DNA of 39,321 nt. Source: Candidatus Mediterraneibacter gallistercoris. Lineage in GTDB: Bacteria > Bacillota_A > Clostridia > Lachnospirales > Lachnospiraceae. Below, one piece after another: positions 9,601 to 17,842 of this stretch. Position 1 is the stretch's first letter, and the number at the start of each line of letters is the position of its first letter. Position numbers and translations under genes: made by a program. Location of the stretch: the NCBI GenBank assembly GCA_019119745.1, contig DWWI01000261.1:1-39321 (forward strand), written 5' to 3'. The notes under the pieces were generated by a model. That model was not told where the DNA came from. It worked only from the letters and a program-made list of their open reading frames with translations, and made no database searches.

Positions 9601-10919
9601 AGAAACATAAGCTTACAAACAATCTGGGCCTGAAAATCATAGCGCTTGTATTTTCCGCTTTTTTATGGCTGATAGTGGTGAATCTGGACAATCCGGTTTC
9701 GAGCCGTACGTTTGCTGATATCCCTGTAACGATCGTTAATGATGATATCATTACCTCTGCGGGTGACGTGTACCAGGTGGTCGGGGATCAGACGGTAAGT
9801 GTGGTTGTGTATGCGAACCGCGAAGTGCGCCAGCACCTGTCGTCAGACGATATCGTGGCTACGGCGGATATAAAAGAGATGGACACAAGCACAGGACTCG
9901 TGCCGGTCAGTATATCGATTCCTGATTACAGCGGTCAGTATGAGTCCGCAGAAGCCGTACCGAGAAACCTTCAGATCCAGCGTGAAAAATCCGGAAGAAA
10001 AGTTCTGGCGCTGACCGCGGATACTACTGGAATACCGCGAGACGGCTATGTTATCGGGGAAATGACGGTACATCCGGAAAATGTGACGATCACAGGACCT
10101 GAGTCTGTGCTTGATCAAATCGAGAAAGCTGTCGCGGTCGTTAAGGTAGAGGGGATTTCAGAAGATACGGAAAAAACAGCGGAGCTGAAGCTGTATGACG
10201 CTAATGAAAATATTGTCGGACAGAATCAATTGGAAAATAATCTCGGCGACGACGGACTTACAGTGTCCATTGAGGTGCTGAAGGAAAAGAGCGTGCCTGT
10301 GACGGCTGAAGTATCGGGAACTCCGGCGGAAGGTTACCAGTACACCGGCTGTACAACCGAACCGGAAAGTGTCCAGATCTGCGGAAAGAGTGATGTGATA
10401 GACGATGTAGAACAGATAACGATACCTTCGTCCGCAATCAATATAGACGGCGCTCAAAGCCCGGTGAAGAAGACGGTGAATATCGCGTCATATCTGCCGG
10501 AAGGAGTAAGTCTGGTAGGTGCGGGTACAGGAAATATTACTGTTACGGCAGTGATTGAGCAGGAGGGAACACGGACCATAGATTTTCTGGTGAGTTCCAT
10601 AATTATGAATAATCTTTCTGAAGATCTGCAGGTCAGTTATGAACCGGGCGCGGAGATATCACTGACTTTCCTCGGCGATCAGGATCGGCTGGATGTACTT
10701 GATATCAGCAATGCCGTATCGGTTGATCTGGGGGCATATACAAAACCGGGGACTTACAACGTTCCGGTGAGTGTTGATCTGCCGGAAGGTATTACACTGA
10801 GCTCGGACGTGACGGTTAAACTGGAACTGAAAGCCAAACCTGATGATTCAGAAGAACAGACCGGGTCAGACAGCTCTTCCGATCAGGATGAAACGCAGGA
10901 TGAGGAGCAGACAGAATAA
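9597..10919 (+). CDS. cdaR: CdaR, YbbR-domain regulator of CdaA
   Basis: Extracytoplasmic protein anchored by one N-terminal helix that interacts with and modulates CdaA. The product has a membrane segment (LGLKIIALVFSAFLWLIVV) and then about four tandem YbbR repeats. Recurring phrases such as GTPAEGYQYTGCTTEPESV and DTTGIPRDGYVIGEMTVHPE mark them. It ends in a Ser/Asp/Glu-rich tail. The frame opens at ATG 9585, but the SD AAAGG abuts that codon. ATG 9597, four codons in, has a workable spacing and makes an ATGA overlap with the cdaA stop, giving 440 residues. The acidic low-complexity tail of about 25 residues is probably disordered. Confidence 0.93.
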   Translation: MKKHKLTNNLGLKIIALVFSAFLWLIVVNLDNPVSSRTFADIPVTIVNDDIITSAGDVYQVVGDQTVSVVVYANREVRQHLSSDDIVATADIKEMDTSTGLVPVSISIPDYSGQYESAEAVPRNLQIQREKSGRKVLALTADTTGIPRDGYVIGEMTVHPENVTITGPESVLDQIEKAVAVVKVEGISEDTEKTAELKLYDANENIVGQNQLENNLGDDGLTVSIEVLKEKSVPVTAEVSGTPAEGYQYTGCTTEPESVQICGKSDVIDDVEQITIPSSAINIDGAQSPVKKTVNIASYLPEGVSLVGAGTGNITVTAVIEQEGTRTIDFLVSSIIMNNLSEDLQVSYEPGAEISLTFLGDQDRLDVLDISNAVSVDLGAYTKPGTYNVPVSVDLPEGITLSSDVTVKLELKAKPDDSEEQTGSDSSSDQDETQDEEQTE

Positions 10920-10943
10920 GAAAATACAAGGAGTGAATATGGT

Positions 10944-11219
10944 ATGGTAAACGGCAAGGTGAAGATCAAGAACCCAACAGGCCTCCATCTCAGGCCGGCC
11001 GGACTTTTCTGCAAGACTGCCATGCAGTTTAAAAGTAAGATCACAGTGCTGAAAAAGACAAGACACGAGGATGTGACCGCCAACGCCAAAAGCGTTTTGA
11101 GCGTGCTTGGTGCATGCATCAAGAGCGGAGACGAGATCGAGATTGTCTGTGAAGGGCCGGATGAAGAAGCGGCATTAAAAGAGATGATACAGCTTGTAGA
11201 GGATGGACTGGGAGAATAG
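10944..11219 (+). CDS. ptsH: HPr-family phosphocarrier protein
   Basis: Small phosphocarrier of the sugar phosphotransferase system. The 91-residue product has the active-site histidine in GLHLRPAG (His15) and the regulatory serine region NAKSVLSVLGACIKSGDEI (Ser50 by position). It is slightly longer than the usual 87-88 residues and has a basic insertion (KKTRHED) before the serine loop. His15 is present, so it is not a Crh protein, which lacks it. Its position between cdaR and a nucleotidyltransferase, without ptsI nearby, suggests either a scattered pts gene or a second HPr. AAGGAG ten bases upstream fixes the start; an earlier ATG at 10939 runs into a stop at once. Confidence 0.88.
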   Translation: MVNGKVKIKNPTGLHLRPAGLFCKTAMQFKSKITVLKKTRHEDVTANAKSVLSVLGACIKSGDEIEIVCEGPDEEAALKEMIQLVEDGLGE

Positions 11220-11248
11220 AATAAATTACAATCCAGGAGGAAACAGTT

Positions 11249-12175
11249 ATGAGCAGAGCAACATTAGTTATTATGGCGGCGGGAATCGGCAGCCGGTTCG
11301 GCGGCGGGATAAAGCAGCTTGCGCCGGTCGGACCAAACGGTGAGATCATTATGGATTATTCGATCTATGACGCCATCGAAGCGGGATTTGACAAAGTTGT
11401 ATTTGTGATCCGGAAAGACCTTGAAAAGGATTTTAAAGAGGTGATCGGCAACAGGATCGAGAAACAGGTCGAGGTGGCATATGCATATCAGGAGATAGAT
11501 GACATTCCTGAAAAATATCAGAAAAAGTTTGCCGGAAGGACTAAGCCATGGGGAACCGGACAGGCTATTCTGTGCTGCAAGAACGTAGTGGACTCACCGT
11601 TTCTCGTGATCAATGCGGACGATTACTACGGCAAGAGCGCTTTTAAAGAGGCTTATTCCTATTTGACAAGTATGCATGATACTGGTAAAATACAGGTTTG
11701 TATGGTCAGCTTTGTATTGAAGAATACGCTCAGCGATAACGGGGGTGTGACAAGAGGACTGTGTCAGGTTGATGATAATGGTATGCTCACAGGTATAAAG
11801 GAGACCCATAATATAGAAAAAGACGGAGGAAAAGCCGTAATCAGGACAGACAGCGGTGAAACTGTTGAACTCGACGCGGATTCTCCGGTTTCCATGAATA
11901 TGTGGGGACTTACACCGGAGTTTATCAGAATTCTGGAAACAGGGTTTGGAGAATTTCTGGAAAATACGTCAGCGGAAGATTTGAAGGCAGAATATCTTCT
12001 TCCTACGATCATAGGCAGCCTGCTGAAGGAAGGAGAACTCAGTGTAAAAGTCCTGAAATCTCATGACCAGTGGTTTGGTGTAACATACAAGGAAGACCGT
12101 GAAGCAGTGATGAATGCAGTGAAAAAACTGATCGAGGACGGTATTTACCCCTCTGTACTGTATTCTCGGAGTTAG
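11249..12175 (+). CDS. Nucleotidyltransferase family protein (NDP-sugar pyrophosphorylase-like)
   Basis: The 308-residue product has the nucleotidyltransferase A fold: an N-terminal signature VIMAAGIGSRFGGGIKQL with the GxGxR-type loop, and the metal-binding/substrate segment VINADDYYG. Such enzymes transfer a nucleotide to a sugar phosphate or similar phospho-compound. The substrate is not apparent; it is clearly not a close RfbA, GalU or LicC match. AGGAGG eleven bases before the ATG sets the start. It lies 33 bases before the LCP ligase gene and could feed wall-polymer synthesis, but that is inference from position. Confidence 0.85.
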   Translation: MSRATLVIMAAGIGSRFGGGIKQLAPVGPNGEIIMDYSIYDAIEAGFDKVVFVIRKDLEKDFKEVIGNRIEKQVEVAYAYQEIDDIPEKYQKKFAGRTKPWGTGQAILCCKNVVDSPFLVINADDYYGKSAFKEAYSYLTSMHDTGKIQVCMVSFVLKNTLSDNGGVTRGLCQVDDNGMLTGIKETHNIEKDGGKAVIRTDSGETVELDADSPVSMNMWGLTPEFIRILETGFGEFLENTSAEDLKAEYLLPTIIGSLLKEGELSVKVLKSHDQWFGVTYKEDREAVMNAVKKLIEDGIYPSVLYSRS

Positions 12176-12208
12176 ACTAAAGACAAGCGCGAAAAGGAAT
12201 AATTTGCT

Positions 12209-13717
12209 ATGGCAAGAAGAAGACAATCCGCAAGATCCTCGACCAACAGGTTCGGATCTTTCTGCCTGGTGCTGCAGGCTCTGGTCAGCGTTATTTTTAT
12301 GATAGTCGTCGTGCTGCTCGATATGCTGCCACTGAACTATCTGGCGCTGGTAGCGATGATACTTGTGTTTTTATGGTGTATCGCTTTTACATCTCAGGCA
12401 GTCAGAAAGAAAAAAGGAATTGCCGGAAAGATATACAGTCTGGTATTAGTATGTGTCCTGGCGTTAGGCACATTCAATATCGCAGAGGCAAATAATATGC
12501 TCTCTATGATAACAGGAGGCAATGTCCGTGTAGATAAGATGGCGGTAGCCGTCCGTGCGGATGATCCGGCGGAGACGATCGAAGACGCTATGGATTATAA
12601 TTTCGGCGTCCAGTTCCAGCAGGGCGGCGACAATATACAGACTGCAGTGACAAAGCTTCAGGAAGAACTGGGGACAACACTCGAAGTGACAGAATGCGAT
12701 TCTGTGCAGGATCAGGCGCAGGCTCTGATAAACGGGCAGGTGGACGCGATTATCTATAATGAGGCCTATACGGAACTGATGGAAGGTTCGGTGGATGATT
12801 TTACTCACAACACTAAAATCATCTATGAGATGTCAATAGAGACAAAACTTGATCTGGGAATCGGCACGGATTCCAGCCTTACCAATGAACCGTTTACTGT
12901 TTACATCAGCGGAATCGATACCTACGGTGAAGTGACAGAGACAAGCAGAAGTGATGTGAACATTATAGCGGTTGTGAATCCGAAGACACATCAGATCCTG
13001 CTTATCACCACGCCGAGGGATTCTTATGTGCCGTTATACGGTCCGTCGTCACAGATTCCGGAATATTCCCAGGGATCTCTGGATAAGCTTACTCATGCCG
13101 GCGTGTACGGAATAGAGACGTCCATGGAGACGCTGGGAAAACTGTATGACACGGATATCAATTATTATGTACGCCTTAACTTTACATCGCTGATAGATAT
13201 CGTCGATATTCTGGGAGGCATTGATGTTGACTCAGAGTTCGCCTTTACGACCGGCGATGAATCAGGCGCTGTCGTAGAAGTGCATGAGGGAACTAACCAT
13301 TTCGACGGAAAGCAGGCACTGGCGTTCAGCAGAGAACGTCATGCTCTGGAGGATGGGGATAACCAGAGAGGCAAGAACCAGCAGGCTGTCATTACAGCAA
13401 TGCTTAAAAAGGTGATCTCGCCTACTATGCTGCTCCGGGCAAGTACACTTATGAATCAGGTGAGCAAGGATGTGGAGATGAATGTGACACAGTCACAGCT
13501 CAACGCCCTGATCCGAAATCAGCTCCGGACGAATGCAGACTGGACGATCCAGTCCGTGGCACTGTCAGGTGAAGGAGGACAGGATTACTGCTATTCTGCA
13601 CCGGATCAGCTCCTATACGTTATGTATCCGGATGAGACAGAGCTGCAGAAAATCATCGATCTTGCGAATGTCGTAGAAGAAGGCGGAACACTGCCGGACG
13701 GCGAATTGTTGAACTGA
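12209..13717 (+). CDS. LytR-CpsA-Psr (LCP) family wall-polymer ligase
   Basis: Membrane-anchored phosphotransferase family that attaches teichoic acids or capsular polymers from lipid carriers to peptidoglycan. The 502-residue product has about three N-terminal membrane helices (residues 12-95). The LCP domain begins near residue 225 with SRSDVNIIAVVNPKTHQILL, then TTPRDSYVPL (the conserved Arg) and FSRERHALEDGDNQRGKNQQ (the Arg-rich pocket). Between helices and LCP core lies an extra domain of about 110 residues that looks periplasmic-binding-protein-like. The start follows AAAAGGAAT. It is the last gene before a strong terminator and sits next to the teichoic-acid locus, whose polymer it may ligate. 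Confidence 0.92.
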   Translation: MARRRQSARSSTNRFGSFCLVLQALVSVIFMIVVVLLDMLPLNYLALVAMILVFLWCIAFTSQAVRKKKGIAGKIYSLVLVCVLALGTFNIAEANNMLSMITGGNVRVDKMAVAVRADDPAETIEDAMDYNFGVQFQQGGDNIQTAVTKLQEELGTTLEVTECDSVQDQAQALINGQVDAIIYNEAYTELMEGSVDDFTHNTKIIYEMSIETKLDLGIGTDSSLTNEPFTVYISGIDTYGEVTETSRSDVNIIAVVNPKTHQILLITTPRDSYVPLYGPSSQIPEYSQGSLDKLTHAGVYGIETSMETLGKLYDTDINYYVRLNFTSLIDIVDILGGIDVDSEFAFTTGDESGAVVEVHEGTNHFDGKQALAFSRERHALEDGDNQRGKNQQAVITAMLKKVISPTMLLRASTLMNQVSKDVEMNVTQSQLNALIRNQLRTNADWTIQSVALSGEGGQDYCYSAPDQLLYVMYPDETELQKIIDLANVVEEGGTLPDGELLN

Positions 13718-13739
13718 AAAAAATAAATCATAAATACAG

Positions 13740-13779
13740 AAAGAGTACAGGAGATCTGCCTGTGCTCTTTTATTTATTG
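13740..13779 (+). terminator. Strong terminator closing the cdaA-LCP gene group
   Basis: AAAAGAGTACAGG (13740-13752) pairs with CCTGTGCTCTTTT (13760-13772) through 13 pairs with one G-T wobble. The loop is AGATCTG and TTTATTTATT follows. Confidence 0.88.
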
Positions 13780-13825
13780 ACTTGTGGATCAGATGAAATG
13801 TTTTCTTTCAATGAACTGCAGGTGA

Positions 13826-13852
13826 TTGCTTGATGCTCGCAGGGGATATAAT
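13826..13852 (+). promoter_or_regulatory. Possible promoter for the lysozyme gene (distal)
   Basis: A perfect TATAAT at 13847-13852 lies downstream of TTGCTT (13826-13831). The 15-base spacing is short, so the -35 assignment is weak. It is listed as a second candidate beside the one at 13870-13898. Confidence 0.4.
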
Positions 13853-13869
13853 TGTAAGTTTTTACAGTT

Positions 13870-13898
13870 GAATTGGTGTTTTAGAATTGATAGAATGA
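13870..13898 (+). promoter_or_regulatory. Probable sigma-A promoter for the lysozyme gene (proximal)
   Basis: TTGAAT (13870-13875) and TAGAAT (13893-13898) have a 17-base spacer. It lies about 47 bases before the lysozyme start in AT-rich DNA. No riboswitch-like structure was seen in 13780-13944. Confidence 0.6.
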
Positions 13899-13944
13899 TA
13901 ATGTTTTAAAGTGTGTAGTTTATTATGAAAGGAGTTCATTTTTG

Positions 13945-15747
13945 ATGACGAGAAGAAAAGGGCAGAGAATACTTGCAATCCTGCTACTTCTATCCATTGT
14001 AGGAACAGATGTACGGGTTGCTTCAGCTACCGAATTTACTGAGAATGTGGAAGATCAGACTGAAAAGGAAGAGGAAGTAAAAAAAATGGCTGCGGAAAAT
14101 GGGGGACAACAAGTAGAGGACAGTCAAAGTGAAGCTCTTTCGGATTTAGATATATCTAACGGGAATAAAGAAGAAAACGGAGTTTCGGAAAATAATCCGG
14201 AAAAAGGTGACAAGGCAAACAGTTGGCGTTATAAAGATGGCGAGCAGATATCTTCAAAGGAAAGATATTCACAATATACAACATGGCCAACGGATGTCCC
14301 AGGAGCAGTGGGATACGGTATTGATGTAAGTGAACATCAGGGAGTGATAAACTGGTCAAAAGTTCAGGCAGCAGGGGTTGAGTATGCTATTATAAGATGT
14401 GGCTATGGTCAGGACCAGGAGGAACAAGACGATGATTACTGGTATGTGAATGCAAACGCATGTAAACAATATGGAATCCCATTTAGTACATACTTATATT
14501 CTTATGCTGACACTGTGGCAAAAGCTCAAAGTGAGGCTAGACATGTTTTAAGACTAGTAAGCGGGTATGACCTTTCGTATCCTATTTATTATGATTTGGA
14601 AGAAAGTTCAATACGAAGTAAATTAAGTACGACCCAGATAGCTGATGTTGCAGAAGCGTTTTGTGATATAATTGAAAGTGCAGGATATGAGGTGGCAGTA
14701 TATGCGAATACAGACTGGTTTACCAATTATCTGACGGACAGCAGATTTGCTCAGTGGGACAAATGGGTGGCTCAGTATAATACTTCTTGTACATATGCCG
14801 GTGAATACAATATGTGGCAGTGTTCTTCTCAGGGGATTGTTAATGGAATATCGGGCAATGTAGATCTAAATATTGATTTGGGTGCTTCCATTACAGCACA
14901 GCGTAATATAGTTGTTATTGATGGAAAAATATATGGTTATGAAGGAAAAACCCAACTTTTTGGTGCACAGAAAATTGGTGATAGTTGGTACTATTTTGAT
15001 TCGGGGCAAGATGGCGCAGCATATATAGGCTGGAGAAAAGACGGGGATAAGATATATTATTATGATGAGGAGGGACACCTCGCACAAGGAGCTAAAAAGA
15101 TAGGTTCCTACTGGTATTATTTTTCCGAAAATGGCAATATGTATACAGGCTGGAGAAAAGATGGAGAGAAGACATACTATTATGATGCGGAAGGGCATCT
15201 CGCGCAAGGGGCTCAAAAGATAGGTTCCCACTGGTATTTTTTCTCTGGAAATGGTAATATGTATACAGGCTGGAGAAAAGATGGAGAAAAGATATATTAT
15301 TATGATGCGGAAGGGCATCTCGCACAAGGGGCTCAAAAGATAGGTTCCTACTGGTATTATTTTTCCGGGAATGGTAATATGTATACAGGTTGGAGAAAAG
15401 ATGGAGAAAAGACATACTATTATGACGAGGAAGGGCACCTTGCACAAGGAGCCAAAAAGATAGGTTCCTACTGGTATTATTTTTCCGGGAATGGTAATAT
15501 GTATACAGGCTGGAGAAAAGATGGAGAAAAGACATACTATTATGATGCGGAAGGCCATCTTGCGCAGGGAGCCAAAAAGATAGGTTCCTATTGGTATTAC
15601 TTTTCCGGGAATGGTAATATGTATATAGGCTGGAGAAAAGATGGGAGTAAGACATATTATTATAACGAGGAAGGGCATCTTGCACAGAAAGCTACAAAAA
15701 TAGACGGAAAATGGTACTATTTCAGTAGCAATGGAGAGCTACAATAA
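13945..15747 (+). CDS. Secreted GH25 lysozyme (N-acetylmuramidase) with choline-binding-type repeats
   Basis: Predicted to cleave the MurNAc-GlcNAc bond of peptidoglycan outside the cell. The product of about 600 residues has a basic, hydrophobic signal peptide (about 1-29). An acidic Glu/Asp/Ser-rich linker runs to about residue 95. The GH25 domain spans about 123-312, with GIDVSEHQG (Asp127) and the catalytic DxE in YYDLEES (Asp217, Glu219). The C-terminal 240 residues are aromatic cell-wall-binding repeats of 40 residues, each pairing GWRKDG..YYYD with KKIGSYWYYFS. The start is ATG 13945, ten bases after AAAGGAG; the preceding TTG is not needed. It overlaps the open frame of the next gene but not its likely start. 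It could be an autolysin held on a decorated wall polymer; phage origin is possible but no phage genes are near. Confidence 0.93.
   Translation: MTRRKGQRILAILLLLSIVGTDVRVASATEFTENVEDQTEKEEEVKKMAAENGGQQVEDSQSEALSDLDISNGNKEENGVSENNPEKGDKANSWRYKDGEQISSKERYSQYTTWPTDVPGAVGYGIDVSEHQGVINWSKVQAAGVEYAIIRCGYGQDQEEQDDDYWYVNANACKQYGIPFSTYLYSYADTVAKAQSEARHVLRLVSGYDLSYPIYYDLEESSIRSKLSTTQIADVAEAFCDIIESAGYEVAVYANTDWFTNYLTDSRFAQWDKWVAQYNTSCTYAGEYNMWQCSSQGIVNGISGNVDLNIDLGASITAQRNIVVIDGKIYGYEGKTQLFGAQKIGDSWYYFDSGQDGAAYIGWRKDGDKIYYYDEEGHLAQGAKKIGSYWYYFSENGNMYTGWRKDGEKTYYYDAEGHLAQGAQKIGSHWYFFSGNGNMYTGWRKDGEKIYYYDAEGHLAQGAQKIGSYWYYFSGNGNMYTGWRKDGEKTYYYDEEGHLAQGAKKIGSYWYYFSGNGNMYTGWRKDGEKTYYYDAEGHLAQGAKKIGSYWYYFSGNGNMYIGWRKDGSKTYYYNEEGHLAQKATKIDGKWYYFSSNGELQ
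15028..15744 (+). repeat. Six tandem 120-bp repeat units inside the lysozyme gene
   Basis: The phrase GGCTGGAGAAAAGA recurs at exactly 120-base intervals (15028, 15148, 15268, 15388, 15508, 15628), with GGTTGG in the fourth unit. The last unit is 117 bases because the gene ends. Units differ at few positions, mostly GAT GCG/GAC GAG and AAG/CAA swaps. This indicates recent duplication or gene conversion and makes unit-number changes likely. Confidence 0.95.
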
Positions 15748-15790
15748 AGTATATAGAAATCAAAAACGAGTTTGCGATAGGAGGGAAAAC

Positions 15791-17704
15791 ATGAAAAGGA
15801 ATGTGGTGTTTGCTTTTTTAGCTGTGGCGTTGCTTGTCACGAACGTACCGGCAGTATCTTATGCAAAAGGAGAGACCGTTGAATATGCAGAGAATTCGAC
15901 AGTAGTGCCAATTGTTGAAGATGAAGGCTATTCGGAATCAGAAGAAAATTTTTTTGAAGATAAGCAGTTTCAGGAAATTGATGATCAAGAGCCGGCTGAG
16001 AAGCCAAAAGATCAGACAGACACCGATGAATCTAAATCCGAATCTGTAATTTCGTCTCCAGAAAAAACAGAAGAAAGTAGGGTGGAGAAACCGAATGTTC
16101 AGCAGAATGAAAATCAGTCCAATGATTCAACTCTGGTGGATAACAATGGTATAACGGGAACAGAAGAAAACGATACAGTGACTAAAACAGGATTTATTGT
16201 AGATGAAAGTGGAATTAGGTATTACACAAATAATGGTCAAGTTGCAGTAGGAGAATATAATATAAACGGACGTCTGTATATTTTTGATCAGAATGGATAC
16301 CTGAAGTTAGGGTTACAGAGAAGTTCTGGCGGAGAGAGCTATTTTTATATTGAAGAAGAACCCTATCTTCTTTTGGCATCTTCTAAAAAGATTGGGGATA
16401 ACTGGTACTATTTTGATGAGGAAGGTATATTGTTTACCAATGGTTGGAGAACAGACGGCGACAAGACATACTACTATAACGCAGACGGAACATTACAGCG
16501 TGGTTTTACTGTACTGAATGGAAATACATATTACTTTGACGGCACAGGAAATCTGGCAATCGGCTCTAAAAAGATAGACAATAAGTGGTATTATTTTGAC
16601 GACAACGGTGTAATGTTTTCCGACGGATGGCGTACGGATGGGAACAAGACGTACTATTATAACGAAGACGGGACGTTGTACCGTGGATTTAAAGAGATGG
16701 ACGGGAAAACTTATTATTTTGATAGCTCGGGTATTATGGCAGTAGGCTCCAAAAAGATAGATAATAAGTGGTATTATTTTGACAACAGCGGTGTAATGTT
16801 CCCAGGCGGATGGCGTTATGAAGGAAATAAAGCTTATTATTATGATACGGACGGTACGTTAGTACAGGGAGCAAGAAAAATAGATGGTTACTGGTATTTC
16901 TTTCAGGGTAACGGGGTAATGCAGAAAGGCTGGCGTAAAGACGGCAGTAAATTATATTATTATGACAGTAAAGGACATCTGGTGTTCGGTACGCAAAAGA
17001 TAGATGGTTACTGGTATTATTTTCAGAACAATGGAGCCGCCTACACGGGTTGGCGAAATGATGACGGAAAAAGATATTATTATGACAGTAACGGCCGTCT
17101 TGCTCAAGGTGCTAAACAGATAGGACACAACTGGTACTATTTCAAGAGTAATGGGGATATGTATACAGGGTGGAGAACAGAAGCGGGAAAAACCTATTTT
17201 TATAACAGTTCAGGAATACTACAGATTGGAACTGTAAAGATTGACGGGAAATGGTATACTTTTGGTAGCAATGGTGCCTTAATCGTGGAAGGACAAGCAA
17301 TGGCTCAGAAGGCTCAACAGTACAGCAGCAGCACAAAATGGCTTATTCTCGTAGATACAAAGGCGAATAAAGTAGGTATTTACAATGGATCCAAAGGCAA
17401 TTGGACTCAGAAGTATTACTGGAGTTGCACTACTGGGGCTTCTTCTACACCTACAGTAAAAGGTCAGTTTACAGTAGGAATTAAAGGGAAAGTTTTTGGC
17501 AGTGGTTATTCATGCTGGTATTATACACAGTTTTATGGTAATTATCTGTTTCATTCTGTTTTGTATAATCCGGGCAGTATGACTTCTATTCAAGATGGAA
17601 GACTGGGAATTAATGCATCTCATGGATGTGTGCGGTTGAGTTTATCAAATGCAAAGTGGATTTATGATAATATACCATCTTCCACAAAAGTAGTCGTTTA
17701 TTGA
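15791..17704 (+). CDS. Secreted L,D-transpeptidase (YkuD) with choline-binding-type repeats
   Basis: Predicted to form or remodel 3-3 peptidoglycan cross-links or attach proteins to the wall. The 637-residue product has a signal peptide ending near VSYAKG (about residue 26) and an acidic linker to about residue 135. Some ten or more aromatic repeats (KKIDNKWYYFDDNGVMF, GWRTDGNKTYYYN) run to about 515, followed by a YkuD domain with HGCVRLS, catalytic Cys near 613. The frame is open from ATG 15731, inside the lysozyme gene. ATG 15791 follows AGGAGGG at a 5-base spacing and begins a clean signal peptide, so it is the real start. The repeats are more divergent than those of the lysozyme. The gene is probably co-transcribed with the lysozyme. 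Confidence 0.93.
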   Translation: MKRNVVFAFLAVALLVTNVPAVSYAKGETVEYAENSTVVPIVEDEGYSESEENFFEDKQFQEIDDQEPAEKPKDQTDTDESKSESVISSPEKTEESRVEKPNVQQNENQSNDSTLVDNNGITGTEENDTVTKTGFIVDESGIRYYTNNGQVAVGEYNINGRLYIFDQNGYLKLGLQRSSGGESYFYIEEEPYLLLASSKKIGDNWYYFDEEGILFTNGWRTDGDKTYYYNADGTLQRGFTVLNGNTYYFDGTGNLAIGSKKIDNKWYYFDDNGVMFSDGWRTDGNKTYYYNEDGTLYRGFKEMDGKTYYFDSSGIMAVGSKKIDNKWYYFDNSGVMFPGGWRYEGNKAYYYDTDGTLVQGARKIDGYWYFFQGNGVMQKGWRKDGSKLYYYDSKGHLVFGTQKIDGYWYYFQNNGAAYTGWRNDDGKRYYYDSNGRLAQGAKQIGHNWYYFKSNGDMYTGWRTEAGKTYFYNSSGILQIGTVKIDGKWYTFGSNGALIVEGQAMAQKAQQYSSSTKWLILVDTKANKVGIYNGSKGNWTQKYYWSCTTGASSTPTVKGQFTVGIKGKVFGSGYSCWYYTQFYGNYLFHSVLYNPGSMTSIQDGRLGINASHGCVRLSLSNAKWIYDNIPSSTKVVVY

Positions 17705-17719
17705 TTAATAATATATGGG

Positions 17720-17754
17720 AAAATCGGCATAGATAATACTATGCCGATTTTTCT
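17720..17754 (+). terminator. Terminator after the L,D-transpeptidase gene
   Basis: AAAATCGGCATAG (17720-17732) and CTATGCCGATTTT (17739-17751) form a perfect 13-bp stem with loop ATAATA and a T-rich end. The A/T symmetry means it could also work on the minus strand. Confidence 0.9.
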
Positions 17755-17781
17755 GTATAGGAGGAAAAACTGAGATAGATG

Positions 17782-17810
17782 TTGTCAGAAAAAAATATAA
17801 GTGTTATACT
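17782..17810 (+). promoter_or_regulatory. Probable sigma-A promoter of the surface-polymer locus
   Basis: TTGTCA (17782-17787) and TATACT (17805-17810) have a 17-base spacer, and TGT before the -10 makes an extended -10. It lies 32 bases before the rfbB ATG and directly after a terminator, so it is the likely start of the locus transcript. Confidence 0.75.
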
Positions 17811-17842
17811 TACACGAGATAATAATTGCAAGGAGAGTAATT

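Noticed and set aside
13780..13944. c-di-AMP (ydaO) or other riboswitch before the lysozyme gene
   Set aside because: The region is short and AT-rich, with promoter elements but no recognisable ydaO-type conserved segments or expression-platform hairpin.
14866..15685. Two antisense frames over the lysozyme repeats with their own internal periodicity
   Set aside because: Their repetition simply mirrors the 120-bp tandem units of the lysozyme gene.
15731..15790. Longer L,D-transpeptidase N-terminus from ATG 15731
   Set aside because: It would put 20 charged residues before a clean signal peptide; ATG 15791 has an AGGAGGG site at proper spacing.
15028..17290. CRISPR-like or mobile-element repeat array
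   Set aside because: Repeats are in frame, encode aromatic cell-wall-binding motifs, and have no spacers, terminal inverted repeats or transposase.
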